This document shows, one piece after another, positions 17,986-25,607 of a DNA stretch of 64,000 bases. Below the pieces are notes generated by a model, which worked only from the letters and a program-made list of their open reading frames with translations, did not search any database and was not told where the DNA came from. Source of the stretch: Flavobacterium sp. H122 (GTDB taxonomy: Bacteria > Bacteroidota > Bacteroidia > Flavobacteriales > Flavobacteriaceae); contig NZ_SJZD01000008.1 of NCBI RefSeq assembly GCF_004959765.1, positions 62,001 through 126,000 on the forward strand. The letters run 5' to 3'. The translations under genes were made by a program, and so were the position numbers. How positions within the stretch are numbered: position 1 is the first letter of the stretch; each line of letters starts with the position of its first letter.

Positions 17986-18369
17986 CGGCAGATAACAGTG
18001 GTGACTGTTGCACACTACTATTTTTTAAACAGTTCAAAAAAAACATACATAAAACCTCTTTTACAGCCATGTAAATGAGGTTTTGTTTTTAGTTATACAA
18101 TAAACCCAAAACTCCCATGCAGCGACTGTCCCTTTGGGGAACCTTAGGGGGTAGAAAATTCTCAAGAAAAATACATTGCATTAATCCTCAGCAATCAACC
18201 TTTTACCCGTTTTTCATCTATTGTTTTTCATTGGAGTTCATCAATAACTTTTTGAAAAGTAGCTACAGTATAATTTCCAGCGAGGTTAAATTATATTTTG
18301 AAAGAAAAATAGTACATTAGCTATTATCGCGAAAGCGGTTTCATCAAAAAACAAACAACTAAAAAATTT
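17986..18369. other. Intergenic stretch, 384 nt
   Basis: It holds the terminator at 18051-18089 and an otherwise unremarkable AT-rich leader before the catalase-LodA gene. I found no exact TAnnTTTG promoter; TATATTTT and TACATTAG near 18292-18320 are one-off matches only. The short open frame at 18117-18320 has no coding features. Confidence 0.5.
18051..18089 (+). terminator. Terminator after the PIN-like gene
   Basis: A 14-bp stem with one mismatch, arms from 18051 and ending 18084 (AAAACCTC pairing with GAGGTTTT at the base), followed by GTTTTT. Confidence 0.8.
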
Positions 18370-21300
18370 ATGAAAAGTTTAATGCATTCAAAAAAAGAAG
18401 ACTACAATCTGGCATGTGGCTGCAATGATCCTATTGAAGGACTCCGACACATGTTTGTCGATATGGTACAAAAAGCCAGGGTAGCAACGGGACAATGCCC
18501 GGTAAGAAGGCCTGTGTTTCTCCGTACTCACGGAATCATGAAGGGGACTCTGACTATCGAAGACAATCTGCCGGAAGCGTATAAAAAAGGAATGTTTGCC
18601 AATAGTGGGAAACATCCAGTGTATGTCCGCTATTCTTCCGACCTTTCCGATGGAAGACCGGATTGGGAAAGTACTATTGGAATAGGGATCAAGATCTTTG
18701 ATATTCCGGGGAAAAAAGTAGTTTCGGATAACGGAGCAAACACCGCCGATTTATTACTTCAAAATGTGCCTTTTTTCTTTGTGGATGACGCAGCCGAGAT
18801 GTGTGCTTTTACAAAAGCCAGTCTTGAAGGATGGGGTGACGAATGGGTCGCACAAAATGCACCAAACACAAACAACCTGCTGGACAAAATGGCAAAACCC
18901 ATCCGTTCAGTATTTGAAACAAGTCTATGGAGTGTGGTGCCTTTTAAATTGGGTAAAAATGAGTATTGTAAATACATTCTTCAGCCGGGGACTTCTACAT
19001 TTCCGGGCGAACCTAATACAGAGGATCCTAATTTCTTGGCTAAAGATTTAAAAGAACGCATGGAACTGGGCAATGCTACTTTGGATATTTATATCCAAAA
19101 GCGTCCGGATGCGAAAGAGTATGGACAGGCATATATTGACGAACATTTTCCATTGGATAAAGCGACTGTAATTTGGGATGAAAAAATCGCAAAACCTGTT
19201 AAAGTAGCTACGATCCAATTGCCAAAGCAAAATATTGATAGTGGTGACCAAGAAATGTATGGTGATTGGCTTGCTTTTAATATAGGAAGAGTGCCTGAAG
19301 AAAATGCACCGGTAGGTTCTATTGCCGAAGCCAGAATGAGTGTGTATCAAACCAGCGCCGATTATAGAAGAAAAGAAAACCAGCAACCTGTAGAAGAACC
19401 TACGGCACCCGGCAAACCAGAAATAAAGAATCCTGTTTGTCCATTCCCTAATCATAAACCTATTCCGCAGCCTAAAGCGTTAACCAAAGAAGAAATGGAG
19501 CGTATTACCCATGTTCGTATTCATCCGGGTATAGGAATTGCCAGAGTAGGAAACAGTCAAAATGATTTTTATATAGGGCCGGAAGTGATTAATCCGCCTC
19601 CAACAGCTTTTGGGTCAACACGTGACAAGGCAGGAGCTATAAAACGTCAGGCCACCCGATTCAGAGTTTATGGCTATGATAAATACGGAAATGTTGTAAG
19701 TGAAATCCAGCAATCAGAAAATACTTCTATAGAATGGACCGTTCATGTGGCCAATAAAAAGGCGGCCTGGTACGAATTTAATGCGGCACTTGATATTCCG
19801 GCAACCGTAAGCCTTACGGTACCTTTGCGTAATCCGGATGTTACAGGAAGCGGCAGACAGGCATTGGTAATCGATTCGGGAGAGGTTTCTATATCAGGAA
19901 TTAAAATGAATGACAGCAGCTATACGCTGGCAGGTAATTTTCAGGGAACACCTGTGACTTTGGGTGAACTGCAAACAGACGAGATGGGACGTTTGTTGGT
20001 TTTGCCGGGATTTGGAATTTCGGCAAGTCCATCAGGAAAACCAGTATATAATCCTGCAGATCCTAACAGTTTTAATAATGCGGCAGGCTGGTATGACGAT
20101 ATTAGTGATGGTCCTGTGCATGCAAAAGTTACAATAGGCGGAATCGATTTTGATGCAGATCCAGCCTGGGTAGCAGCGGCACCGCCTAACTTTGCACCGG
20201 ATTTAACCGGATGGCGTACCCTGAACGATCTTTTACGTGATGTATATACGTATGCAGGTATGTTGAATTTGCCAAAAGCGATTTCTTTTCAAAAACATAT
20301 AGCACCTATTTTATCACGTCTTAATGAATTACAATGGGTAAATAAAGGGTTTTTAAGTATGTTTGGTGCTGGTGCACCTATGAATTTTGCTGATCCGGAA
20401 CTGATGAAAAAGCTCTCAATGGCACCTGAGTCTTCAATTTATCCAGATCCTTTTAGAGAACTTCGCAGAACAATCTATAACAGTTTTAGATCCACTAATG
20501 CTTTAACGGTAGAAGAGGGTGCCTGGCCTTGGCTTTATGGAGATGCCTTTGGGTATACCAATCCGGATCCAAGTGTGCCGCCGTCAGCCAGTACTTATTT
20601 GAAACTACCTCAATTATACGATTATATATTGACCAATTGGGTAGAAGGTGATTTTGTTAATGACTATTTACCTAATGCAAAATATACTGCTCTTGATGAA
20701 ATTCCGCTTCAGGAGCAACCTGATATGTTGGATCAATCGGCTATGCATTTCTGTTTGGCTGATGCCTTGCATCCCGGCTGTGAACTTACATGGCCTATGC
20801 GTCATGCCTCCATGTACCGTGCTCCGTACCGTATTCGTGAAAGAGAAGCTGGTGCGGCTGATCCTACTTATGGCTCAACGTTGGATTGTAATGCAGTTGC
20901 TGCTATGAACGGACCTTTGTTTGCACAAGGGCCTGGGGATTTATCCCGCTGGATGGCTATTCCGTGGCAGGGAGATACAGCCTATTGCCGTTCGGGTTAT
21001 GATATGGAATATGATCCGTATCTGCCAACGTTCTGGCCGGCACGTGTTCCCAATCAAGTCCTTACGGAAGCAGATTATGAAATCCTTTGTGATGTAAAAA
21101 AATCAATGGCAGTAAGAATTGCCGCGTTCCATAACCGTCCGTCGTGGTTACGTCAGTTACCCGCTCAAAATCCGGCTCCGGAACAAATGATGTATATGAT
21201 TCAGCATTTTGGAGAAATGGGGATTCTTGAAGCAAAACCAAGACCAGCCGATATGACATGGCTGCCGGAACTGCTTTATGTGGAAAATCTTACACAGGTT

Positions 21301-21447
21301 AAAGAGGCAGAGCTTAAACAGGCTCAGGAACTTTTCCAGAAAGATTTCAAAACATTGGGTGCTTACGATAGATTACTGGCAGAAGCAGGTTGGTTTAGTG
21401 AAGAACAGCGAAATGAATTTGCGACCATTAAACGTCGGGGTAATTAA
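18370..21447 (+). CDS. Catalase-like domain fused to a LodA/GoxA-type CTQ oxidase
   Basis: A 1025-residue two-part protein. Residues about 25-345 look like a catalase: RTHGIMKGTL with distal His54, LLLQNVPFFFVDD with Asn132, and RMSVY (Arg322, Tyr326) matching the RxxxY of the proximal heme ligand. Residues about 378-1025 match LodA/GoxA amino-acid oxidases: VRIHPGIGIARVGNS at the start, HPGCELTWPMRH with Cys804, and RWMAIPWQGDTAYC with Trp861 and Trp866. LodA builds a cysteine-tryptophylquinone cofactor from one Cys and one Trp and makes H2O2, ammonia and an aldehyde or oxo acid. No signal peptide is visible. The stop overlaps the next gene, a LodB-like maturase. Heme-dependent activity and substrate are inferred. 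Confidence 0.88.
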   Translation: MKSLMHSKKEDYNLACGCNDPIEGLRHMFVDMVQKARVATGQCPVRRPVFLRTHGIMKGTLTIEDNLPEAYKKGMFANSGKHPVYVRYSSDLSDGRPDWESTIGIGIKIFDIPGKKVVSDNGANTADLLLQNVPFFFVDDAAEMCAFTKASLEGWGDEWVAQNAPNTNNLLDKMAKPIRSVFETSLWSVVPFKLGKNEYCKYILQPGTSTFPGEPNTEDPNFLAKDLKERMELGNATLDIYIQKRPDAKEYGQAYIDEHFPLDKATVIWDEKIAKPVKVATIQLPKQNIDSGDQEMYGDWLAFNIGRVPEENAPVGSIAEARMSVYQTSADYRRKENQQPVEEPTAPGKPEIKNPVCPFPNHKPIPQPKALTKEEMERITHVRIHPGIGIARVGNSQNDFYIGPEVINPPPTAFGSTRDKAGAIKRQATRFRVYGYDKYGNVVSEIQQSENTSIEWTVHVANKKAAWYEFNAALDIPATVSLTVPLRNPDVTGSGRQALVIDSGEVSISGIKMNDSSYTLAGNFQGTPVTLGELQTDEMGRLLVLPGFGISASPSGKPVYNPADPNSFNNAAGWYDDISDGPVHAKVTIGGIDFDADPAWVAAAPPNFAPDLTGWRTLNDLLRDVYTYAGMLNLPKAISFQKHIAPILSRLNELQWVNKGFLSMFGAGAPMNFADPELMKKLSMAPESSIYPDPFRELRRTIYNSFRSTNALTVEEGAWPWLYGDAFGYTNPDPSVPPSASTYLKLPQLYDYILTNWVEGDFVNDYLPNAKYTALDEIPLQEQPDMLDQSAMHFCLADALHPGCELTWPMRHASMYRAPYRIREREAGAADPTYGSTLDCNAVAAMNGPLFAQGPGDLSRWMAIPWQGDTAYCRSGYDMEYDPYLPTFWPARVPNQVLTEADYEILCDVKKSMAVRIAAFHNRPSWLRQLPAQNPAPEQMMYMIQHFGEMGILEAKPRPADMTWLPELLYVENLTQVKEAELKQAQELFQKDFKTLGAYDRLLAEAGWFSEEQRNEFATIKRRGN

Positions 21448-22529
21448 TGAATATACAAAAGAAAATTGCAATAGTTGGAGCCGGTACAGCCGGCTCTGCT
21501 GCTGCAATACGGTTAAGACAACTTGGACACGAAGTACATTTAATAGAACGTAACGGCGAAAGCTCACGTACCATAGGCGAATCTGTTCCGGGAGCTGTAG
21601 TACGGTTACTTTATACCTTAGGTTTTAATACCCTGGCAGATGTATTGCCTTTTGATGATTTTCGTGCCAATCCGGCCATAGCTGCCACTTGGGGAAGCGA
21701 TGAATGGTTTTACAAAGACAGTTTCAACAACCCGGAAGGAGGAGGCTGGCAAATTGTACGCTCAGTATTTGATGCTAATCTAAGACAGAAAGCTACCGAG
21801 CTTGGCGCACATTTTTATACTGCCAAATTTGATAAAATTGAAAAACCGGATTCTTATTATAGATTGGAATTAAAAAAAGATAACCTTGAAGTTGAGGTGA
21901 TAGAACAACTTGACGGAATTATCGATGCCAGTGGAAGAAATGCCTCAGTGCTGCGCAAACTAGGAATAGAACACGAAAAATTTCAAACCCAAATGGCAGT
22001 TTTCGGTTGGTTTAAAATACCCGAAGAAGCCAAAGAAATTTCATTGTTGCGAAGCACTCCCGAAGGTTGGTGGTATTGTTCTTTGTTGCCCGATAACGAG
22101 CGGGTAATCGTTTTTCATGGGTTGCCTAAAACAATAGCGCAATACCAAAGAAATCCGGAATTATTCATCAATGATTTCAATTCGGCTCAGATTCTTGATT
22201 CAAAAGTATCTGAACATCATTTAATTACTGAGCTGCAAACCCGTGATGCTTCATTTAGTATCGCTCAACAATCAACAGGAGACAATTGGTTAGCGGTAGG
22301 CGATGCCTCATTAGGTTTTGATCCTATTTCGTCACAAGGAATTTTCTTTGCTTTATACAGTGCTGTTCGTGGTGCCGAAGCGATAGTATCCAGCGATAGT
22401 TTGGCTCTGGAAAATTACAGCAGACAAATTAATCAAATCGCTCAAAAGAATCATGATCTAAGAATGCAGTATTATACGGCTGAGCTCCGTTATCATCAAG
22501 AGCCTTATTGGGCACAGTATTTTGAATGA
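21447..22529 (+). CDS. LodB-like FAD-dependent oxidoreductase
   Basis: A 360-residue flavoprotein starting IAIVGAGTAGSAAAIRLRQLGHEVHLIER, a Rossmann GxGxxG fold for FAD, with GESVPG at about residues 45-50 and WLAVGDASLGFDPISSQGIF as the second FAD-contact region. It belongs to the tryptophan-halogenase/monooxygenase-like group that includes LodB. LodB-type proteins are needed to form the quinone cofactor of the partner oxidase. Its ATG shares one base with the upstream TAA, so it is translationally coupled to the LodA-like gene, which supports the maturase role. Confidence 0.88.
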   Translation: MNIQKKIAIVGAGTAGSAAAIRLRQLGHEVHLIERNGESSRTIGESVPGAVVRLLYTLGFNTLADVLPFDDFRANPAIAATWGSDEWFYKDSFNNPEGGGWQIVRSVFDANLRQKATELGAHFYTAKFDKIEKPDSYYRLELKKDNLEVEVIEQLDGIIDASGRNASVLRKLGIEHEKFQTQMAVFGWFKIPEEAKEISLLRSTPEGWWYCSLLPDNERVIVFHGLPKTIAQYQRNPELFINDFNSAQILDSKVSEHHLITELQTRDASFSIAQQSTGDNWLAVGDASLGFDPISSQGIFFALYSAVRGAEAIVSSDSLALENYSRQINQIAQKNHDLRMQYYTAELRYHQEPYWAQYFE

Positions 22530-22690
22530 AAAATGGAAAATTGAAAGATAATAAGGTTGTTATAAGATTAGATGGTTTGCTTTTTTTATCGCTGGTATAG
22601 TGTGAAAAACTTCAAAAGGTTGGGAAGGTTGACAGAAATTTTTCCAAAGATAATTTAACTGTAAAAATTTTTTCAAAAAACTTTATAACC

Positions 22691-22698
22691 TATATTTG
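22691..22698 (+). promoter_or_regulatory. mpl promoter -7 element TATATTTG
   Basis: Exact TAnnTTTG match 106 nt before the mpl start. The -33 position reads TTT, so only half of the promoter is a full match. Confidence 0.45.
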
Positions 22699-22804
22699 AA
22701 CAAGCTTAAAAAAAGAAGCACAGAATTAAAACAATCGTTTAATAAATAATAAATCTCAAAGACTATAGATTATATTTTTTGGGATTTTAAATATTTGAAA
22801 TTTA

Positions 22805-24160
22805 ATGCGTACACATTTCATAGCCATAGGTGGTGCGGCCATGCATAATTTAGCATTAGCATTACACAATAAAGGATATAAAGTAACAGGCAGTGACGAT
22901 GCTATTTTTGAACCTTCAAAATCAAGACTGGAAGCTAAAGGATTGTTGCCGGCCGAGTTAGGTTGGTTTCCTGAAAGAATTACGTCAGATATTGAAGCAA
23001 TCATTCTGGGAATGCATGCTAAAAAGGATAATCCTGAATTGCTTCGTGCACAGGAATTAGGAATTAAAATTTATTCGTATCCCGAGTTTTTATACGAACA
23101 GTCTAAAAACAAAACAAGGGTAGTTATTGGTGGTTCTCATGGGAAAACGACCATTACTTCCATGATTTTACACGTGATGAACTATCACAATGTGAAGGTG
23201 GATTATATGGTGGGAGCCTTATTAGAAGGTTTTGATACCATGGTGCATCTGACAGATGAAAATGAATTTATCGTGTTGGAAGGTGATGAATATTTGACAT
23301 CTCCAATTGACTTACGTCCGAAGTTCCATTTGTACCAACCTAATATTGCTTTGATTTCGGGTATTGCCTGGGATCATATCAATGTGTTTCCTACATTTGA
23401 AAATTATGTGGAACAGTTTGAAATTTTTATCCAAAAAATAACAAACGGAGGCATTTTGATTTACAATGAAAATGATCCGGAGGTAAAACGTGTTTCTGAA
23501 AAAGCAGAGAATCCAATTCGGAAAATTCCATACCAAACACCTGAGTATACTGTTGAAAATGGAAAAACATTATTGGAAACCCCTGAAGGCCCAATGCCTA
23601 TTGAGGTTTTTGGGGCGCATAATCTGAATAATTTAGCCGGAGCCAAATGGGTTTGCCAGTGTATGGGTGTGGATGAAGCTGAGTTTTATGAAGCAATTGC
23701 GACTTTTAAAGGAGCATCAAAACGTTTAGAAAAAATAGCCGAAAGTACCAGAAAAGTGGCTTATAAGGACTTCGCCCATTCGCCAAGTAAAGTGTCGGCA
23801 ACCACTAAAGCGGTTAAGGCACAATATCCCGATAGAAAATTGATAGCTTGTCTGGAATTGCATACCTACAGCAGCTTGAATGCCGAATTCTTAAAACAAT
23901 ACGAAGGTGCGCTTGATGCGGCTGATGTTGCAGTTGTATTCTATTCGCCTGATGCGGTAAAAATCAAACAATTAAAAGAAGTAACCTACGAACAGATTGC
24001 TCAGGCATTTAAACGTGACAATCTGGTCATTTATACCAACCCTGCCGAATTCAAACAATTTTTGTTTAGTAATGACTTTGATAACTCTGCTTTATTGCTA
24101 ATGAGTTCAGGTAATTACGGTGGATTGGATTTTGAAGGGGTGAAGGGATTGATTGAATAA
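22805..24160 (+). CDS. mpl: Murein peptide ligase Mpl
   Basis: A Mur-family ligase of 451 residues that reattaches recycled L-Ala-gamma-D-Glu-meso-DAP tripeptide to UDP-MurNAc. MRTHFIAIGGAAMHNLALAL is the N-terminal nucleotide site, GGSHGKTTITSM the ATP loop (about residues 110-121), VLEGDEY the Mg-binding segment, and DFAHSPSKVSAT the conserved C-terminal part. Length fits Mpl rather than MurC. The repeat-bracketed GIY-YIG unit starts 2 nt after its stop, so DNA was probably inserted right at its 3' end. Confidence 0.94.
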   Translation: MRTHFIAIGGAAMHNLALALHNKGYKVTGSDDAIFEPSKSRLEAKGLLPAELGWFPERITSDIEAIILGMHAKKDNPELLRAQELGIKIYSYPEFLYEQSKNKTRVVIGGSHGKTTITSMILHVMNYHNVKVDYMVGALLEGFDTMVHLTDENEFIVLEGDEYLTSPIDLRPKFHLYQPNIALISGIAWDHINVFPTFENYVEQFEIFIQKITNGGILIYNENDPEVKRVSEKAENPIRKIPYQTPEYTVENGKTLLETPEGPMPIEVFGAHNLNNLAGAKWVCQCMGVDEAEFYEAIATFKGASKRLEKIAESTRKVAYKDFAHSPSKVSATTKAVKAQYPDRKLIACLELHTYSSLNAEFLKQYEGALDAADVAVVFYSPDAVKIKQLKEVTYEQIAQAFKRDNLVIYTNPAEFKQFLFSNDFDNSALLLMSSGNYGGLDFEGVKGLIE

Positions 24161-24162
24161 TT

Positions 24163-24193
24163 GTCATTGCGAGGAGGTACGACAAAGCAATCT
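24163..24193 (+). repeat. REP-like repeat, copy B (left end of the GIY-YIG unit)
   Basis: 31 nt beginning GTCATTGCGAGGAGG and ending AAGCAATCT. It matches the reverse complement of 24526-24556 at 28 of 31 positions. A second half copy (GAGGCACGAAGCAAT) follows at 24202-24216. Translated, it reads CHCEEVRQSNL, a typical sign of translated repeat. Confidence 0.85.
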
Positions 24194-24218
24194 GTCACTA
24201 AGAGGCACGAAGCAATTT

Positions 24219-24527
24219 ATGAAGCCAGGTTTTATTTATATAATTACCAATTATACTAATACTACACTATACGTTGGGGTAACTTCCAATTTACCCCAGC
24301 GAATTTTAGAGCATAAAGAAAAACGATATCAAAATTCCTTTTCAGCGCGATATAATCTTAATAAGTTGGTTTATTATGAATCGTTTCAAATGATAGGAGA
24401 TGCTATTGGTAGAGAAAAACAAATTAAAGGAGGTTCAAGACAAGATAAAATCGATTTGATACTCGGTATGAATCCTGAATGGAAGGATTTGTATGATGAA
24501 ATTATAGATATTATGAATGTTTTTTAG
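24219..24527 (+). CDS. Small GIY-YIG nuclease
   Basis: A 102-residue GIY-YIG domain protein of the UvrC-N/UPF0213-like type. MKPGFIYIITN carries the GIY part, LYVGVTSNLPQRILEHK the YIG part with the catalytic Arg and a His, and IGREKQIKGGSR the catalytic Glu. I place the start at ATG 24219; an in-frame start at 24153 would add 22 residues made of repeat sequence and of the end of mpl, which is not domain sequence. It is flanked at both ends by inverted repeats. Such proteins may cut or process DNA; whether this one acts on the flanking repeats is inference. Confidence 0.9.
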   Translation: MKPGFIYIITNYTNTTLYVGVTSNLPQRILEHKEKRYQNSFSARYNLNKLVYYESFQMIGDAIGREKQIKGGSRQDKIDLILGMNPEWKDLYDEIIDIMNVF

Positions 24528-24556
24528 ATTGCTTCGTCATGCCTCCTCGCAATGAC
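24526..24556 (-). repeat. REP-like repeat, inverted copy (right end of the GIY-YIG unit)
   Basis: 31 nt beginning AGATTGCTTCGTCATG on the plus strand, the reverse complement of copy B with three differences. It overlaps the last two bases of the GIY-YIG stop codon. Confidence 0.85.
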
Positions 24557-24637
24557 GTTGCGTTGATTTATTGCGTTGAGGAAATAGTATTTAATTTTAA
24601 TACGTTTGATTTTGAATGCAGAATTTCTTAGCGTTCA

Positions 24638-24662
24638 GTCATTGCGAGGTACGAGGCAATCT
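24638..24662 (+). repeat. REP-like repeat, copy C
   Basis: GTCATTGCGAG, GTACGAG, GCAATCT: copy B with about 6 central bases missing, in the same direction as B. It lies 18 nt from the 3' end of the HNH gene. Confidence 0.75.
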
Positions 24663-24680
24663 ATTTAAAATTAATGAGTT

Positions 24681-25607
24681 CTATTCAATTAAACCTAATT
24701 GTTTTGCAATATCCATAGTGATTTTGCTCATAGGACGCTTGTGAATTTCTTTGTCATTAGTGTAATTGCCTATTAGTATTCGTTTAAATAATTCAGGATT
24801 TAAGTTTAATTTGTAAAAACTCTGTTGTAATGTTTTTAAGTAAGCGTCGTTATAAATTTGACTTTTTATTATTAATTCTTCTATTAAATCTAATTGAGTT
24901 TTGTAAATACCTTCAATATTGAAGGTGTCATTAAAAGTCCTTATTTCTGGGGAGCTATAAATAGGTTCGTTAAATTTAATTTCTAAAACTTCTTTATTTT
25001 TTTTAGTTAGGTATTTTGATTTTGCTTGTGGTTGTATTTCAAAACTATATAATGATTCTTCTTTAGGTTGAACATCATTGGTGTATAAGGAGAATTCTAT
25101 TTTACTTTTACCTTTTATACCATTACAAGAAGCACAAGCAGGATATAAATTACATAATGTGATACTTAAAAAAGGGTAGTCAGCTTTAGGAAAATAATGG
25201 TCAACTTCAAATTTAGCTTGATTTTTTTCTGTAACTATTGTAAGTTGAGAATTACAATACACACAAGCTTTTATGCCAATTTTATTAAAATAGTTTGGAT
25301 AAAAACTTTTTCTTAGTTCTTTGTAACCTAGTTTTTCAATTACAATGTCTTTAATTTTTTTTGTTGGAACAGTTTTAAAAGCGTTACTTAGAATTTTGTT
25401 ATTAATAACATCTAAATCCCATAATAGAATATCTTCGTTTTGTTCGAAGATGTCTTTTACGAATTCTAAATATTCTTTTTCTTCTGAATTGAAGCTATTA
25501 ATGTTAATTTTATTTAGTCTTTTGATAGTGTTTAGTCTCTGGTTTTTAATTTCCGATTCAAAATCATTTTGAACTTTTCTTACTTTTTGGATTGGTATTG
25601 CTATCAT
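24681..25607 (-). CDS. HNH nuclease, PtuB-like
   Basis: A 308-residue protein with an HNH/McrA-type centre: CVYC (C115, C118), FEVDHYFPK with D136-H137, and CASCNG (C158, C161, N162), so a zinc-stabilised beta-beta-alpha nuclease. The N-terminal 100 residues are helical and charged. It overlaps the upstream ATPase gene by 4 nt on the same strand. An ATPase plus HNH pair in this order is the layout of Septu (PtuA/PtuB) anti-phage systems and of the effector pair of some retrons. No reverse transcriptase is nearby. The Septu assignment is inference; subtype is open. Confidence 0.8.
   Translation of the reverse strand: MIAIPIQKVRKVQNDFESEIKNQRLNTIKRLNKININSFNSEEKEYLEFVKDIFEQNEDILLWDLDVINNKILSNAFKTVPTKKIKDIVIEKLGYKELRKSFYPNYFNKIGIKACVYCNSQLTIVTEKNQAKFEVDHYFPKADYPFLSITLCNLYPACASCNGIKGKSKIEFSLYTNDVQPKEESLYSFEIQPQAKSKYLTKKNKEVLEIKFNEPIYSSPEIRTFNDTFNIEGIYKTQLDLIEELIIKSQIYNDAYLKTLQQSFYKLNLNPELFKRILIGNYTNDKEIHKRPMSKITMDIAKQLGLIE

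Larger units (their letters stand above)
24163..24556 (+). mobile_element. GIY-YIG gene bracketed by inverted repeats (candidate element)
   Basis: A 394-bp unit: repeat copy B, a half copy, the GIY-YIG gene, and an inverted copy whose first bases overlap the stop codon. The tight fit of repeats to gene ends looks like a minimal mobile unit, comparable in logic to REP elements with their own RAYT transposase. No target-site duplication is evident, so mobility is inference. Confidence 0.6.

Noticed and set aside
18117..18320. Short open frame before the catalase-LodA gene
   Set aside because: No coding features; it lies in an AT-rich leader.
24153..24218. Upstream in-frame start for the GIY-YIG protein
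   Set aside because: The added 22 residues come from the mpl stop region and the repeat (CHCEEVRQSNL); the domain begins at ATG 24219.
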